In this document: one piece after another, positions 50,744 through 61,345 of the stretch | How positions within the stretch are numbered: position 1 is the first letter of the stretch | How the letters are laid out: the number at the start of each line of letters is the position of its first letter | Assembly (NCBI RefSeq): GCF_000270245.1 | Contig: NC_015635.1 | Span: forward strand, 1,488,001 to 1,552,000 | Source: Microlunatus phosphovorus NM-1 | GTDB taxonomy: Bacteria > Actinomycetota > Actinomycetes > Propionibacteriales > Propionibacteriaceae | Direction: 5' to 3' | Length of the DNA: 64,000 bases | Program-made: the position numbers and the translations under genes | Notes under the pieces: model-generated | The model's input: the letters and a program-made list of their open reading frames with translations, nothing else | Told to the model about the DNA's origin: nothing | The model's database searches: none

Positions 50744-51313
50744 ATGGGGGCCATGGCAACAGAAGCGGTGGAGCGGGAGTCGTTCCTGCCGCACGGCCGA
50801 CCGTTCACCCGGGCCGATCTCGAAGCCATGCCCGATGACGGCAATCGCTACGAGATCATCGACGGGGTCCTGCTCGTGAGCGCCGCGCCCAGGCCGGTTC
50901 ACCAGCGGGTGTCCATGCGGCTGTCGAATGCACTCTTCGGGTTGTGCCCCACCGGTCTAGAAGTCTTCGCGGCGCCGCTGGATGTCCAGTTGGCCGAGGA
51001 CACCATCGTCGAGCCCGATCTCCTGATTGCCCGATCCGAAGAGCTCACCGAAACTCATGTGGTCGGCACTCCGGTGCTGACAGTCGAGATCCTCAGCCCG
51101 AGCACCAAGCACCTTGACCTGGCCTATAAGCGCGCCCGATACGAGGCTGCCGGAGTCCCGTCCTACTGGGTGGTCGACCCCGAAGGTCCGTCGATCATCG
51201 CCTGGGAGTTCATAGACGGCGCGTACGTGGAAGTCGGTCGGGCGACCGGCGACACCGCGCTCACCCTGGACCGGCCGTTTCCGGTCACCATCGTCCCCGG
51301 ATCGCTCGTCTGA
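50744..51313 (+). CDS. Uma2-family (DUF820) nuclease-fold protein
   Basis: The 189-residue product has the Uma2 pattern: FTRADLEAMPDDGNRYEIID, then GVLLVSAAP, APLDVQLAEDTIVEPDLLIA, PVLTVEILSPSTKHLDLAYK and YWVVDPEGPSI. The E-I-I-D, E-P-D and E-I-x-S-x-S/K elements are those of the PD-(D/E)XK core. Uma2 proteins are abundant in actinobacteria and cyanobacteria, with no firmly known target. The gene is single. Downstream is the repeat-filled spacer before uvrC. Confidence 0.85.
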   Translation: MGAMATEAVERESFLPHGRPFTRADLEAMPDDGNRYEIIDGVLLVSAAPRPVHQRVSMRLSNALFGLCPTGLEVFAAPLDVQLAEDTIVEPDLLIARSEELTETHVVGTPVLTVEILSPSTKHLDLAYKRARYEAAGVPSYWVVDPEGPSIIAWEFIDGAYVEVGRATGDTALTLDRPFPVTIVPGSLV

Positions 51314-51800
51314 ACCAGACCCCCGCACCGGAGCGAGCGTGGCACCCAGCGAAACTGCGATCACACCGACGAGCAAGCCTTCCCCAAGCCTCAAGCGGGG
51401 TGTCACCGCGGCGGCTGGAATTGTGGGGCGATTGGCGCCCGCCGGACCAGAGACGACCACGGCTGAGCGGAGGGGCGGCACATGTGCGCCCGCGGGCCCA
51501 CGGTGATCGGCGGCGAGGCCTCGCGGCGTACGTTTCGCGCCCGGGGGCCACACATGACCGCAGGGCGAGCGGAGTGGCCGTACCTCTTGCACCCACGGGC
51601 CACACATGATCGCGGATCAAGCGCCCCGGCTGTACGTCTTGCGCCCACGGGCCACACATGATCGCGGATCAGAGTGAATCGGCCGGTCACCTGGGACGGA
51701 AGAGTGTCGGACGTCTTCATGCGAACCCGCCACATTCCTGACGCACCCCCCTCGCCTAACCCCGCCGACACTGTCGGTGGTCGCGCCTAGGCTGGCAGTT
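51314..51800. other. Repeat-bearing spacer between uma2 and uvrC
   Basis: About 490 bp without a supported gene. The main content is the 52-bp tandem repeat at 51528-51683, with weaker related copies upstream (about 51425-51527). Minus-strand frames across it read the repeat as a repeated peptide (IRDHVWPVGAR), which I take as a by-product of the DNA repeat. Confidence 0.5.
51528..51683 (+). repeat. Three-copy 52-bp tandem repeat
   Basis: Units 51528-51579, 51580-51631 and 51632-51683 each start GTAC and share GGGCCACACATGA at the same offset. The last two units are almost identical through CACACATGATCGCGGATCA. A more diverged unit precedes them at about 51480-51527. No inverted-repeat spacer pattern of a CRISPR is present. 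Confidence 0.85.
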
Positions 51801-53786
51801 GTGCCAGCCCGTGTCTCCTATCGCCCGGCTCCGGGGTCGATCCCGGACCAGCCGGGGGTCTACCGGTTCTCCGACGAGAACGGGCGAGTCATCTATGTCG
51901 GCAAGGCCAAGAGTCTGCGGTCGCGGCTCAACTCCTACTTCGGCGACCCGATGGGGCTGCATCACCGCACCCGGACGATGGTGCAGAGTGCGGCCAAGGT
52001 CGAGTGGACGGTGGTCCAGACCGAGACCGAGGCGCTGCAACTGGAGTATTCCTGGATCAAGGAGTTCGACCCCCGCTTCAACGTCAAATACCGCGACGAC
52101 AAGTCCTACCCCTGGCTCTGCGTGACCCTGGCCGAGGAGTTCCCCCGGGTGATGGTCGGCCGCGGGGCGAAGCGGAAGGGCAACCGCTACTTCGGTCCCT
52201 ATTCGCATGCCTGGGCCATCCGCGAGACGGTCGATCTGCTGCTGCGCGTGTTCCCCATGCGGTCCTGCCGGCCGGGGGTGTTCAAGAACCACAAGCAGAT
52301 CGGTCGCCCGTGCCTGCTCGGCTACATCGGCAAATGCTCGGCGCCCTGCGTCGGCCGGGTCGACGCCGACGAGCACCGGGAGATCGTGGAGGACTTCTGC
52401 TCGTTCATGGCCAGCGACGGCACGGCGTACGTGAAGCGTCTGGAAGCCCAGATGCGACAGGCCAGCGACGAGCTCGAGTTCGAGAAGGCCGCCAGGCTCC
52501 GGGATGACATCGGCGCCCTGCAGAAGGCTATGGATCGCAATGCGATCGTCTTCCAGGACCGCACCGATGCCGATGTGATCGCCCTCGCGGAGGATCCGCT
52601 CGAGGTCGCGGTGCAGATCTTTCACGTACGCGGCGGTCGGGTACGCGGCGAGCGGGGCTGGGTCGCCGACCGGATGGACGACGGTGGCACCGATGCGTTG
52701 ATCGAGTCCTTCTTGGTCCAGCTCTACGACGAGGTCGACCCGGCGGACCCGGATCCGGTGGCCGTGCCACGGGAGATCCTGGTGCCGGAGCTGCCGACTT
52801 CACTGGACTCCATCACCGCGGTGCTGACTGCCAAACGCGGCTCGCGAGTGCATATCCGCGTCCCGCAACGTGGCGACAAGCGGGTCTTGATGGAGACGGT
52901 CGCCCGCAATGCCGGCGAGGCCCTCGTCCGGCACAAGACGAGTCGGGCCGGTGACCTGTCCACCCGGAACCGGGCGCTGGAGGAGATCCAGGAGGCGCTG
53001 GAACTGCCGAGCGCGCCGCTGCGGATCGAGTGTTACGACATCTCCAACCTGCAGGGCACCGAGGTGGTCGCCTCGATGGTGGTGTTCGAGGACGGGCTGC
53101 CCCGCAAGAGCGAATACCGGCGCTTCATCATCCGCTCGATCGACGGCCAGAACGACGTCGCCGCCATGCACGAGGTGATCACCCGGCGGTTCAAGCGGTT
53201 GCTCGACGATCAGCGGGCGAGCGCGTCCCCGGCTGCTCACGACGGCGGCGACGAGGGCCCACTGCTGATCGACCCGACCACCGGCGCGCCCAGGCGATTT
53301 GCGTACGCGCCATCGCTGGTGGTCGTCGACGGCGGACCGCCGCAGGTCGCCGCTGCCGCAGCTGCGCTGGATGAGCTGGCAATCCATGACATCGCGCTGT
53401 GTGGGCTGGCCAAGCGACTGGAGGAGGTGTGGCTGCCGGACAGCGACATCCCGGTGATCCTGCCGCGCACCAGTGAGGGGCTCTATCTGCTCCAGCGGGT
53501 ACGCGACGAGGCCCACCGATTCGCGATCACCCACCACCGATCGCGGCGCAGCAAGTCGATGGTCGAGTCGGTGTTGGACGACGTGCCAGGGCTGGGCGAG
53601 GTCCGCCGCAAGACCTTGATCACCCATTTCGGGTCGTTGAAGAAGCTGCGCGCGGCCACCGTTGAGGAGATCGCCGCCGTGCCCGGATTCGGCCCGGTGC
53701 TCGCCGCCGCCATCAAGGCTCGGCTGGAGCAGGCCCCGACGCGCGAGGCGGTCAACACGGCCACCGGCGAGATCCTCACCTCCTGA
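51801..53786 (+). CDS. uvrC: UvrC, excinuclease ABC subunit C
   Basis: Makes both incisions in nucleotide excision repair. The start at GTG 51801 ([20 protein letters not shown]) is chosen over 51777. The product is about 661 residues with a GIY-YIG domain ([20 protein letters not shown]), the Cys-containing [18 protein letters not shown], a UVR domain ([20 protein letters not shown]), the RNase H-like endonuclease core ([20 protein letters not shown], then VVDGGPPQ) and C-terminal helix-hairpin-helix motifs ([20 protein letters not shown]). It begins the conserved uvrC-rapZ-yvcK-whiA run. Confidence 0.96.
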   Translation: MPARVSYRPAPGSIPDQPGVYRFSDENGRVIYVGKAKSLRSRLNSYFGDPMGLHHRTRTMVQSAAKVEWTVVQTETEALQLEYSWIKEFDPRFNVKYRDDKSYPWLCVTLAEEFPRVMVGRGAKRKGNRYFGPYSHAWAIRETVDLLLRVFPMRSCRPGVFKNHKQIGRPCLLGYIGKCSAPCVGRVDADEHREIVEDFCSFMASDGTAYVKRLEAQMRQASDELEFEKAARLRDDIGALQKAMDRNAIVFQDRTDADVIALAEDPLEVAVQIFHVRGGRVRGERGWVADRMDDGGTDALIESFLVQLYDEVDPADPDPVAVPREILVPELPTSLDSITAVLTAKRGSRVHIRVPQRGDKRVLMETVARNAGEALVRHKTSRAGDLSTRNRALEEIQEALELPSAPLRIECYDISNLQGTEVVASMVVFEDGLPRKSEYRRFIIRSIDGQNDVAAMHEVITRRFKRLLDDQRASASPAAHDGGDEGPLLIDPTTGAPRRFAYAPSLVVVDGGPPQVAAAAAALDELAIHDIALCGLAKRLEEVWLPDSDIPVILPRTSEGLYLLQRVRDEAHRFAITHHRSRRSKSMVESVLDDVPGLGEVRRKTLITHFGSLKKLRAATVEEIAAVPGFGPVLAAAIKARLEQAPTREAVNTATGEILTS

Positions 53787-53820
53787 CGCAGTATTGGTCC
53801 CCTGACGCGATAATGGCCGG

Positions 53821-54735
53821 GTGAGCAGCGAGTCAGTCACCGTGACCACCTCCGACAGCGGACCTCCTGAGCAGGACGAGCAGACCCTGCGTCTGGTGGT
53901 GGTGACCGGGATGTCCGGGGCCGGCCGGTCGACGGCGGCCAACGCCTTGGAGGATCTGGGCTGGTATGTGGTCGACAATCTCCCGCCGACCGTGTTGCCG
54001 GAGGTGTGCACGCAGGCTCGGGAGAACGGCATCAGCCGGCTCGCCGTGGTGCTGGATGTGCGAACCCGATCGTTCTTCGAGCAGCTGCCGACGATGTTCA
54101 CCGACCTGACCGCGGCCGGGACCATGCCGGAGATCTTGTTCCTGGAGGCCAGCGACGACGTGATCGTCCGGCGTCAGGAGTCGGTCCGCCGGCCGCATCC
54201 ACTGCAGGGGGACGGCCGGCTGCTGGACGGCATCACCCGGGAGCGACTCTCGCTGGCCACCCTGCGTGCGGCCGCCGATCTGGTGATCGACACGTCGTCG
54301 CTCAATATTCATCAGCTCGCCTCCCGGGTCGCCCATGCGTACGGCGACGCCTCCGACGACCAGCTGCGGGTGACCGTGGTCTCGTTCGGCTTCAAGAACG
54401 GCATCCCGGTCGACGCCGACCTGGTGGTGGATGTGCGCTTCCTGCCCAACCCGCACTGGGTGCCGGAGCTGCGACCGCAGACCGGGCTGAGTGCGCCGGT
54501 CCGGGAGTACGTCCTCGGTCAACCCGGTGCCGAGGAGTTCTTGCAGCGACTGCAGGAGCTGCTCGAGGTCACCGCCAAGGGCTACATCAACGAGGGCAAG
54601 CGGTTCGCCACCGTCGCCATCGGCTGCACCGGAGGCAAGCACCGCAGCACCGCGATGGCCGAGGAGTTCGGTCGCCGGTTGCGCGAGTCAGGAATGCCGA
54701 CCAAGGTGCTGCACCGTGACGTGGGCCGGGAGTGA
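53821..54735 (+). CDS. rapZ: RapZ-family nucleotide-binding protein
   Basis: A 304-residue P-loop protein with Walker A GMSGAGRS at 30-37 and Walker B-like LEASDDVIVRRQESVRRPHP. The C-terminal domain (VSFGFKNGIPVDADLVVDVR, FLPNPHW, and IGCTGGKHRSTAMAEE) is characteristic. In E. coli RapZ binds small RNAs and GlcN6P to regulate cell-wall precursor supply; in actinobacteria the role is less defined. It is located 34 bp after uvrC and 3 bp before yvcK, a conserved order. Confidence 0.95.
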   Translation: MSSESVTVTTSDSGPPEQDEQTLRLVVVTGMSGAGRSTAANALEDLGWYVVDNLPPTVLPEVCTQARENGISRLAVVLDVRTRSFFEQLPTMFTDLTAAGTMPEILFLEASDDVIVRRQESVRRPHPLQGDGRLLDGITRERLSLATLRAAADLVIDTSSLNIHQLASRVAHAYGDASDDQLRVTVVSFGFKNGIPVDADLVVDVRFLPNPHWVPELRPQTGLSAPVREYVLGQPGAEEFLQRLQELLEVTAKGYINEGKRFATVAIGCTGGKHRSTAMAEEFGRRLRESGMPTKVLHRDVGRE

Positions 54736-54738
54736 ACG

Positions 54739-55743
54739 GTGAACGCGACCGGGCAGGGTTGGCCAGGACGCCGTACCTCGCGGTCGGCGGCAAGCTGGGG
54801 ACGTCCCACGTTGCCGGCCGTCGTCGCGTTCGGTGGCGGCCACGGACTGTCGGCCTCGCTGAGCGCGCTGCGCCGGATCACCGACCGGCTGACCGCGATC
54901 GTCACGGTCGCTGACGACGGCGGCTCCTCCGGCCGCTTGCGACGTGAGTTGCACTGCCTGCCACCAGGCGATCTGCGGATGGCGCTGGCCGCGCTGTGCG
55001 GCGACGACGAGTCTGGCCGCACCTGGGCGGATGTCCTGCAGTACCGCTTCCCGGGCAACGGTGACCTGGCCGGGCACGCCATCGGAAACCTGCTGATTGC
55101 GGGATTGTGGGAACGGCTCGGCGATCCGGTGGCCGGACTGGACATGGTCGCCCGGCTGCTCGGCGCCGAGGGCCGGGTGCTGCCGATGGCCGCCGTGCCG
55201 CTGGAGATCGAGGCGGAGGTGATCGGGCTGGACCCGCTGTCCCCGGACGAGATCTCCCATATCCGCGGGCAGGCGCAGGTGGCGAAGACGACCGCCGAGG
55301 TGCGGGCCGTGAACCTGGTGCCGGGCGACCCGCCGGCCTGCCCGGAGTCGCTGCAAGCCGTGCACGAGGCGGACTGGATCGTGCTCGGACCCGGATCGTG
55401 GTTCACCTCGGTCATCCCGCACCTGCTGGTTCCTGAGCTGGCCGAAGCGATCCACGGGACCTCGGCTCGTCGGCTGCTGAGTCTCAACCTGGAGCCGGCC
55501 GGGGAGACCGCCGGATTCAGCGCCGCCCGGCACGTCGAACTGCTGGCGGAACACGCGCCACATCTGCGGCTGGACGCGGTGCTCGCCGATCAGCGGTTTG
55601 CGGCCGACGATCCACATCTGGCTGCCTGGGTACGTTCGCTCGGCGCCGAGCTGGTGGTCGCAGACCTGGCCGTGCGCGACGGTTCGGCCCGGCACGACCA
55701 GCTCCGGCTCGCCTCGGCGTACGCGGAGATCATGGACATCTGA
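54739..55743 (+). CDS. yvcK: YvcK/CofD-like gluconeogenesis factor
   Basis: A 334-residue Rossmann-type protein: VVAFGGGHGLSASLSALRRI, VTVADDGGSSGRLRRELHCL, PPGDLRMALAAL and GLGxx-type WIVLGPGSWFTSVIPHLLVP. YvcK (CuvA in mycobacteria) binds UDP-sugars and supports cell-wall synthesis during growth on gluconeogenic carbon. The GTG start at 54739 is close to the rapZ stop; a later start nearer PAVVAFGGG is possible, since the first 25 residues are not conserved. Confidence 0.93.
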   Translation: MNATGQGWPGRRTSRSAASWGRPTLPAVVAFGGGHGLSASLSALRRITDRLTAIVTVADDGGSSGRLRRELHCLPPGDLRMALAALCGDDESGRTWADVLQYRFPGNGDLAGHAIGNLLIAGLWERLGDPVAGLDMVARLLGAEGRVLPMAAVPLEIEAEVIGLDPLSPDEISHIRGQAQVAKTTAEVRAVNLVPGDPPACPESLQAVHEADWIVLGPGSWFTSVIPHLLVPELAEAIHGTSARRLLSLNLEPAGETAGFSAARHVELLAEHAPHLRLDAVLADQRFAADDPHLAAWVRSLGAELVVADLAVRDGSARHDQLRLASAYAEIMDI

Positions 55744-55823
55744 GGCCGTAGCGGATTCGGGTTCCTCCCTCACTCGCTGCCCACCGGGGCGCGGAAGGAC
55801 CGCGACCGTGGCATCATGCTCGA

Positions 55824-56810
55824 ATGGCGATGACGGCGCAGGTGAAGGCGGAGCTGGCGACGGTCAAGGTGACCCGACCGAGCAACCGCAAGGCCGAGAT
55901 CGCCTCCACTCTGCGGTTTGCCGGTGGGCTGCACATCGTGAGCGGTCGGATCGTGATCGAGGCGGAGCTGGACACCGGTGCTGCGGCCCGACGGCTGCGC
56001 ACCGACATCGCCGACGTCTTCGGCCACGACTCCGAGCTGGTGATCGTCAACGGCTCAGGGCTGCGGCGCGGCACGCGCTATGTCGTCCGGGTGATCAAGG
56101 ACGGGTCGGCGCTGGCGCGTCAGACCGGACTGGTCGACGGACGTGGCCGCCCGGCCCGTGGACTCCCGGCCCAGATCGTCAGTGGCAGCCTGGGCGACTG
56201 CGAGGCTGCCTGGCGCGGTGCCTTCCTGGCGCACGGTTCCTTGACCGAGCCCGGCCGCTCGATGTCGTTGGAGGTCACCTGCCCCGGTCCCGAAGCCGCG
56301 CTGGCGCTCGTCGGGGCCGGTCGGCGACTGGGCATCTCCGCCAAGGCTCGTGATGTGCGCAACATCGACCGGGTCGTGATTCGCGACGGTGATGCCATCG
56401 CGGCCCTCCTCACCCGGATGGGCGCGCACGACTCCGTGCTGATCTGGGAGGACCGCAGGATGCGCCGTGAGGTGCGTGCCTCGGCGAATCGGCTGGCCAA
56501 CTTCGACGACGCCAACCTGCGACGGTCGGCCCGGGCTGCGGTCGCGGCAGGGGCGCGGGTGGAGCGTGCCCTGGAGATCCTCGGCGACGATGTGCCTGAG
56601 CACCTGAAGGCGGCCGGGTTGCTGCGGATCGAGAACAAGCAGGCCAGCCTGGAAGAGCTCGGTCAGCTGCATGATCCGCAGCTCACCAAGGACGCCGTGG
56701 CCGGCCGGATCCGCCGGTTGCTGGCCACCGCCGACAAGCGGGCTGCCGAGCTCGGCATCCCGAACACCGAGGCAGGTCTGGTCGCCGAGTTGCTGGATGA
56801 CGCGGACTGA
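55824..56810 (+). CDS. whiA: WhiA sporulation/division transcription factor
   Basis: A 328-residue protein. The N-terminal two-thirds is the LAGLIDADG-like domain ([40 protein letters not shown]). The C-terminal helix-turn-helix carries [40 protein letters not shown] and [12 protein letters not shown]. In Streptomyces WhiA acts with WhiB on division genes; it is conserved in non-sporulating actinobacteria too. Fourth gene of the conserved uvrC-rapZ-yvcK-whiA run. Confidence 0.95.
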   Translation: MAMTAQVKAELATVKVTRPSNRKAEIASTLRFAGGLHIVSGRIVIEAELDTGAAARRLRTDIADVFGHDSELVIVNGSGLRRGTRYVVRVIKDGSALARQTGLVDGRGRPARGLPAQIVSGSLGDCEAAWRGAFLAHGSLTEPGRSMSLEVTCPGPEAALALVGAGRRLGISAKARDVRNIDRVVIRDGDAIAALLTRMGAHDSVLIWEDRRMRREVRASANRLANFDDANLRRSARAAVAAGARVERALEILGDDVPEHLKAAGLLRIENKQASLEELGQLHDPQLTKDAVAGRIRRLLATADKRAAELGIPNTEAGLVAELLDDAD

Positions 56811-56833
56811 CGCCGGCGGGTCGATTCAGCCGC

Positions 56834-57969
<1,136 letters not shown>

Positions 57970-58074
57970 CCACAGCGCACGGGCCGGGTGCGGTCCTGAT
58001 CGGCATCGGTCAGGACGGCCCGGCTCTTGTGCTCTCGGCAATATCTGGCGCTCTTAGGACAATTCGGAGGCATC

Positions 58075-59286
58075 GTGAAGTCGGTTGCTGATCTTGGTGA
58101 CCTGCAGGGCAAGCGGGTCGTGATCCGCTGTGACATGAACGTTCCGCTGAGCGGTACTGAAACATCGTCTGCCTCCGGCAGAACAATCACCGACGACGGC
58201 CGGATCCGGGCTTCGCTGCCCACCCTGAACCAGCTCCGGGACGCGGGCGCGAAGGTCGTCATCCTCGCTCACCTGGGACGTCCCAAGGGCGCGCCGGATC
58301 CCAAGTATTCGCTGGCACCCGCCGCCAGGCGGCTCGGTGAGCTGCTCGGCGCCGAGGTGAAGCTGGCCACCGACACCGTCGGCCCGTCCGCGCTGCAGAC
58401 CGTCGCCTCGCTCGCCGACGGTGAGGTCGCGATGCTGGAGAACGTCCGGTTCGAACCGGGGGAGACCTCCAAGGATCCCGCAGAGCGCGACGCGCTGGCG
58501 GAGAAGTACGCCGCGTTCGGCGACTACTTCGTCTCCGACGGTTTTGGTGTGGTGCACCGCAAGCAGGCCTCGGTGTACGAGCTGGCGCAGAAGCTGCCCA
58601 ATGCGGCCGGTTCGCTGGTCAAGAACGAGGTCGAGGTGCTGAAGCAGCTCACCGAGGACCCGGCCCGGCCGTACGTGGTGGTGCTGGGCGGCGCCAAGGT
58701 GTCCGACAAGCTCGCCGTGATCGCGAACCTGATCAAGACTGCCGACACCTTGGTGATCGGTGGCGGGATGGTGTTCACCTTCCTGGCGGCGCAGGGCTAT
58801 CCGGTCGGCAAGAGCCTGCTCGAGGCCGACCAGATCGAGGCCGTGCAGGGCTATCTGAACCAGGCGGCCTCCGGCGGCAAGCAGATCGTGCTGCCCTCCG
58901 ACATCATCGTCGCGCCCGAGTTCGCCGCAGACTCGCCGGCGACCGTGGTGTCGGCCAACGCCATTCCGGAGGACCAGTTGGGTCTCGACATCGGTCCCGA
59001 GTCGGCCAAGGTGTTCGCGTCGGTGGTTGCCGGGGCGAAGACGGTGTTCTGGAACGGCCCGATGGGTGTGGCCGAGTGGGAGGCGTTCGCCGGAGGCACC
59101 AAGGCCGTCGCGCAGGCCCTCACCGAGGTCGACGGGCTGTCGGTGGTCGGTGGTGGCGACTCGGCCGCAGCGGTGCGGCACCTCGGGTTCGCCGACGATG
59201 CTTTCGGTCATATCTCGACCGGCGGCGGCGCGAGCCTGGAATACCTGGAAGGCAAGACACTGCCCGGTGTGGCAGTGCTGAGCTGA
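58075..59286 (+). CDS. pgk: Phosphoglycerate kinase
   Basis: Transfers phosphate from 1,3-bisphosphoglycerate to ADP. GTG 58075 ([20 protein letters not shown]) is preceded by GGAGG 4 nt away. The product is 403 residues with [28 protein letters not shown], the hinge region [18 protein letters not shown] and the nucleotide-binding [13 protein letters not shown]. In the segment [20 protein letters not shown]al-Val replaces the usual Ala-Phe of DAFG(T/V)AH. Confidence 0.97.
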   Translation: MKSVADLGDLQGKRVVIRCDMNVPLSGTETSSASGRTITDDGRIRASLPTLNQLRDAGAKVVILAHLGRPKGAPDPKYSLAPAARRLGELLGAEVKLATDTVGPSALQTVASLADGEVAMLENVRFEPGETSKDPAERDALAEKYAAFGDYFVSDGFGVVHRKQASVYELAQKLPNAAGSLVKNEVEVLKQLTEDPARPYVVVLGGAKVSDKLAVIANLIKTADTLVIGGGMVFTFLAAQGYPVGKSLLEADQIEAVQGYLNQAASGGKQIVLPSDIIVAPEFAADSPATVVSANAIPEDQLGLDIGPESAKVFASVVAGAKTVFWNGPMGVAEWEAFAGGTKAVAQALTEVDGLSVVGGGDSAAAVRHLGFADDAFGHISTGGGASLEYLEGKTLPGVAVLS

Positions 59287-59350
59287 GCAAGAGTTCGAGA
59301 CAACAGCGCACGAACAAGAGCGCAAGAAGACGAAACGTAGAAATCGGAGC

Positions 59351-60145
59351 ATGACTTTGGCCCGCAAGCCCTTGATGGCTGGCAACTGGAAGATGAATCT
59401 GAATCATGTCGACGCCGTCGGCCTGGTTCAGAAGCTGGTCTGGACTTTGGAGGACAAGCGCCACGACCCCAAGAAGAGTGAGGTCGTGGTCCTCCCGCCG
59501 TTCACCGATCTGCGCACCGTGCAGACCCTGGTCGACGGCGATCGGCTGGAGTTGGGCTACGGTGCGCAGGACCTGTCACCGTTCGACGGTGGCGCCTACA
59601 CCGGTGACATCTCGGCGGACATGCTGGTGAAGCTCGGCTGCAGCTATGTCGTGGTGGGTCACTCGGAGCGGCGCCAGTATCACGGTGAGGATGACAACAC
59701 CGTCAACGCCAAGACGATCCAGGCGATCAAGAAGGGGCTGACCCCGATCGTCTGTGTCGGGGAGGGCCTGGAGGTTCGTCGGGCCGATCAGCATGTCGAT
59801 TTCACCATCAGCCATGTCGAGGGTGCGCTGGCCCGGCTGACACCGGAGCAGATCTCTTCGCTGGTCATCGCGTACGAGCCGGTGTGGGCGATCGGCACCG
59901 GCGAGGTCGCCACTCCGCAGGACGCCCAGGAGGTGTGTGGCGCGATCCGTCGCTGGCTGGCCGAGCGCTACGGCGATGCGACCGCCGATCAGGTGCGGAT
60001 CCTGTACGGGGGTTCGGTGAAGGCGAGCAATGTCGCCTCGATCATGGCCCAGCCCGATGTGGATGGTGCCTTGGTCGGCGGTGCCAGCCTCAATCCGGAG
60101 GAATTCGCCGCGATCGCGCGCTTCTATGATCTGCCGTCGCTGTGA
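59351..60145 (+). CDS. tpiA: Triosephosphate isomerase
   Basis: Interconverts dihydroxyacetone phosphate and glyceraldehyde-3-phosphate. The 264-residue product has GNWKMNLNH with the catalytic Lys, [14 protein letters not shown] with the electrophilic His, and [20 protein letters not shown] with the catalytic Glu, then YGGSVKASN at the phosphate site. GGAG lies about 5 nt before ATG 59351. Third gene of the glycolytic cluster, followed by secG as in many actinobacteria. Confidence 0.97.
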   Translation: MTLARKPLMAGNWKMNLNHVDAVGLVQKLVWTLEDKRHDPKKSEVVVLPPFTDLRTVQTLVDGDRLELGYGAQDLSPFDGGAYTGDISADMLVKLGCSYVVVGHSERRQYHGEDDNTVNAKTIQAIKKGLTPIVCVGEGLEVRRADQHVDFTISHVEGALARLTPEQISSLVIAYEPVWAIGTGEVATPQDAQEVCGAIRRWLAERYGDATADQVRILYGGSVKASNVASIMAQPDVDGALVGGASLNPEEFAAIARFYDLPSL

Positions 60146-60221
60146 CGCCGGTCGAGTGCGGCGCAGACGGCGGAACCTCGCGCGTTCTGTGCTCGGCATC
60201 TTGGTGGGTTAGGCTACGCGC

Positions 60222-60491
60222 GTGATTTCGGCCCCTGTCGTGATGATGACCACACCGATCCTGATCTTCTCGATCGTGCTGTCTATCACCAGTGTCATCT
60301 TGGCGCTGTTCGTGCTGATGCACAAGGGTCGGGGCGGCGGCTTGTCCGATCTGTTCGGCGGCGGCATGTCGACGTCGATGGGCGGTGTGTCGATGGCCGA
60401 GAAGAACCTGGACCGGCTGACCATCATCGTCTCGGTGATCTGGTTGGCCTGCATCGTGGCGCTGGGTCTGCTCTACAAGTTCAGCGCCTGA
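60222..60491 (+). CDS. secG: SecG preprotein translocase subunit
   Basis: An 89-residue membrane protein from GTG 60222. It has two hydrophobic segments (ILIFSIVLSITSVILALFVL and IIVSVIWLACIVALGLLYKF) separated by HKGRGGGLSDLFGGGMSTSM, the typical SecG loop. It assists SecYE in protein export. A later ATG at 60243 would shorten only the N-terminal tail. The tpiA-secG-rbpA order supports the call. Confidence 0.93.
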   Translation: MISAPVVMMTTPILIFSIVLSITSVILALFVLMHKGRGGGLSDLFGGGMSTSMGGVSMAEKNLDRLTIIVSVIWLACIVALGLLYKFSA

Positions 60492-60558
60492 CGGTGCCAA
60501 TGGGATCCAAGCCATTGGGATTCAACACAGTGGGTTCCGAGAAAAGAGAGGATGCAGG

Positions 60559-60915
60559 GTGACTGGTGGAAGTGCCATCCGGGGCAGCCGGGTAGGTGCG
60601 GGCCCGATGGGGGAGGCCGAACGGGGCGACGCTGCTCCTCGGCTGTATGTCTCCTACTACTGTGCCAACCGGCACGAGACCAGGCCTGCCTTCGCCGCGG
60701 ACGCGCAGATCCCGGACACCTGGGACTGTCCACGCTGTGGTCTGCCCTCCAACCTGGACTCCACCAATCCGCCGCCGCCACCGAAGATCGAGCCGTACAA
60801 GACTCATCTCGCCTACGTGAAGGAGCGCCGCTCCGACGCCGAGGCGGCCGACATCCTCAAGGAAGCCCTGCAGTCGCTGCGTGACCGCCGCGCCTCCGGC
60901 GAAGTCATCTACTGA
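60559..60915 (+). CDS. rbpA: RbpA, RNA polymerase-binding protein
   Basis: An actinobacteria-specific transcription activator of 118 residues that binds sigma and promoter DNA. Visible parts: basic N-terminal tail (GGSAIRGSRVGAGPMGEAER), core zinc-ribbon-like fold (VSYYCANRHETRPAFAADAQ, then WDCPRCG), basic linker (PPPPPKIEPYKTHLAYVKER) and sigma-interaction helix (DAEAADILKEALQSLRDRRA). GTG start with AGGATGCAGGG upstream. Confidence 0.95.
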   Translation: MTGGSAIRGSRVGAGPMGEAERGDAAPRLYVSYYCANRHETRPAFAADAQIPDTWDCPRCGLPSNLDSTNPPPPPKIEPYKTHLAYVKERRSDAEAADILKEALQSLRDRRASGEVIY

Positions 60916-60923
60916 CCCCCTTT

Positions 60924-60939
60924 CCGGCGCCGGCGCCGG
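60924..60939. terminator. GC palindrome after rbpA
   Basis: CCGGCGCCGGCGCCGG is a perfect self-complementary 16-mer 9 bp after the rbpA stop. It may help end transcription; there is no T-run. Confidence 0.35.
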
Positions 60940-60946
60940 CACGTTA

Positions 60947-60986
60947 GCTGCGTGATGATCTCCGACATCAGAGATAACCACGCAGC
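60947..60986. repeat. 40-bp palindromic repeat, left copy
   Basis: The arms GCTGCGTGATGATCTC and GAGATAACCACGCAGC pair with two mismatches around an 8-nt loop. It is 34/40 identical to the copy at 61294-61333 in the same orientation. It could be a terminator, a REP-like element or a small mobile palindrome. Confidence 0.85.
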
Positions 60987-61002
60987 GAGCACCTGCGATC
61001 AG

Positions 61003-61305
61003 CGAAGCCCTGGTAACCCGTCGCGCACGACGATCGAAGACACCGTGATCGATCTGTGCAGCGAGGTCGGCCAACGTGGGGTGCTCGAGTTGGTGACCAA
61101 GGCGGTGCAGACCAGACGCACCACTGCTGCTCGTCTTCTCGCCCTGCTCGACGGAGATGTCACGTTGCGCTACGGATGGGATGACGTCACACAGCGGGCT
61201 TGCCTGGTTGCCGTTGAGGTGGCAACGATTCTCGCAGCGCGGGGTTGGTCAGATCTGCCACACGCTTGCCCGCTCTGCCGTGCTCATCACCAAGCTGCGG
61301 GATGA
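61003..61305 (+). pseudogene. Truncated AbiEi/DUF559-like ORF between two palindromes
   Basis: The frame is open from 60952, but its first 15 codons lie in the palindrome. The protein-like part reads QRSPGNPSRTTIEDTVIDLC, then SEVGQRGVLELVTKAVQTRR and TTAARLLALLDGDVTLR. This resembles the central helical piece of actinobacterial AbiEi-like or DUF559 proteins (R-IEDTVLDL pattern); both the N-terminal HTH and the nuclease-like end are absent. The last codons enter the right palindrome. Probably an inactive internal fragment. Confidence 0.4.
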
Positions 61306-61333
61306 TCTCTGAGTTCGGAGATAATCACGCAGC
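61294..61333. repeat. 40-bp palindromic repeat, right copy
   Basis: The arms GCTGCGGGATGATCTC and GAGATAATCACGCAGC flank an 8-nt loop. Direct repeat of 60947-60986, and 12 bp from the end of pgl on the other strand, where it could act as its terminator. Confidence 0.85.
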
Positions 61334-61345
61334 TAAGTCTCGAAG

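Noticed and set aside
51480-51690. CRISPR array at the 52-bp repeats
   Set aside because: Repeats are directly contiguous and vary along their whole length; there are no unique spacers of constant size and no cas genes.
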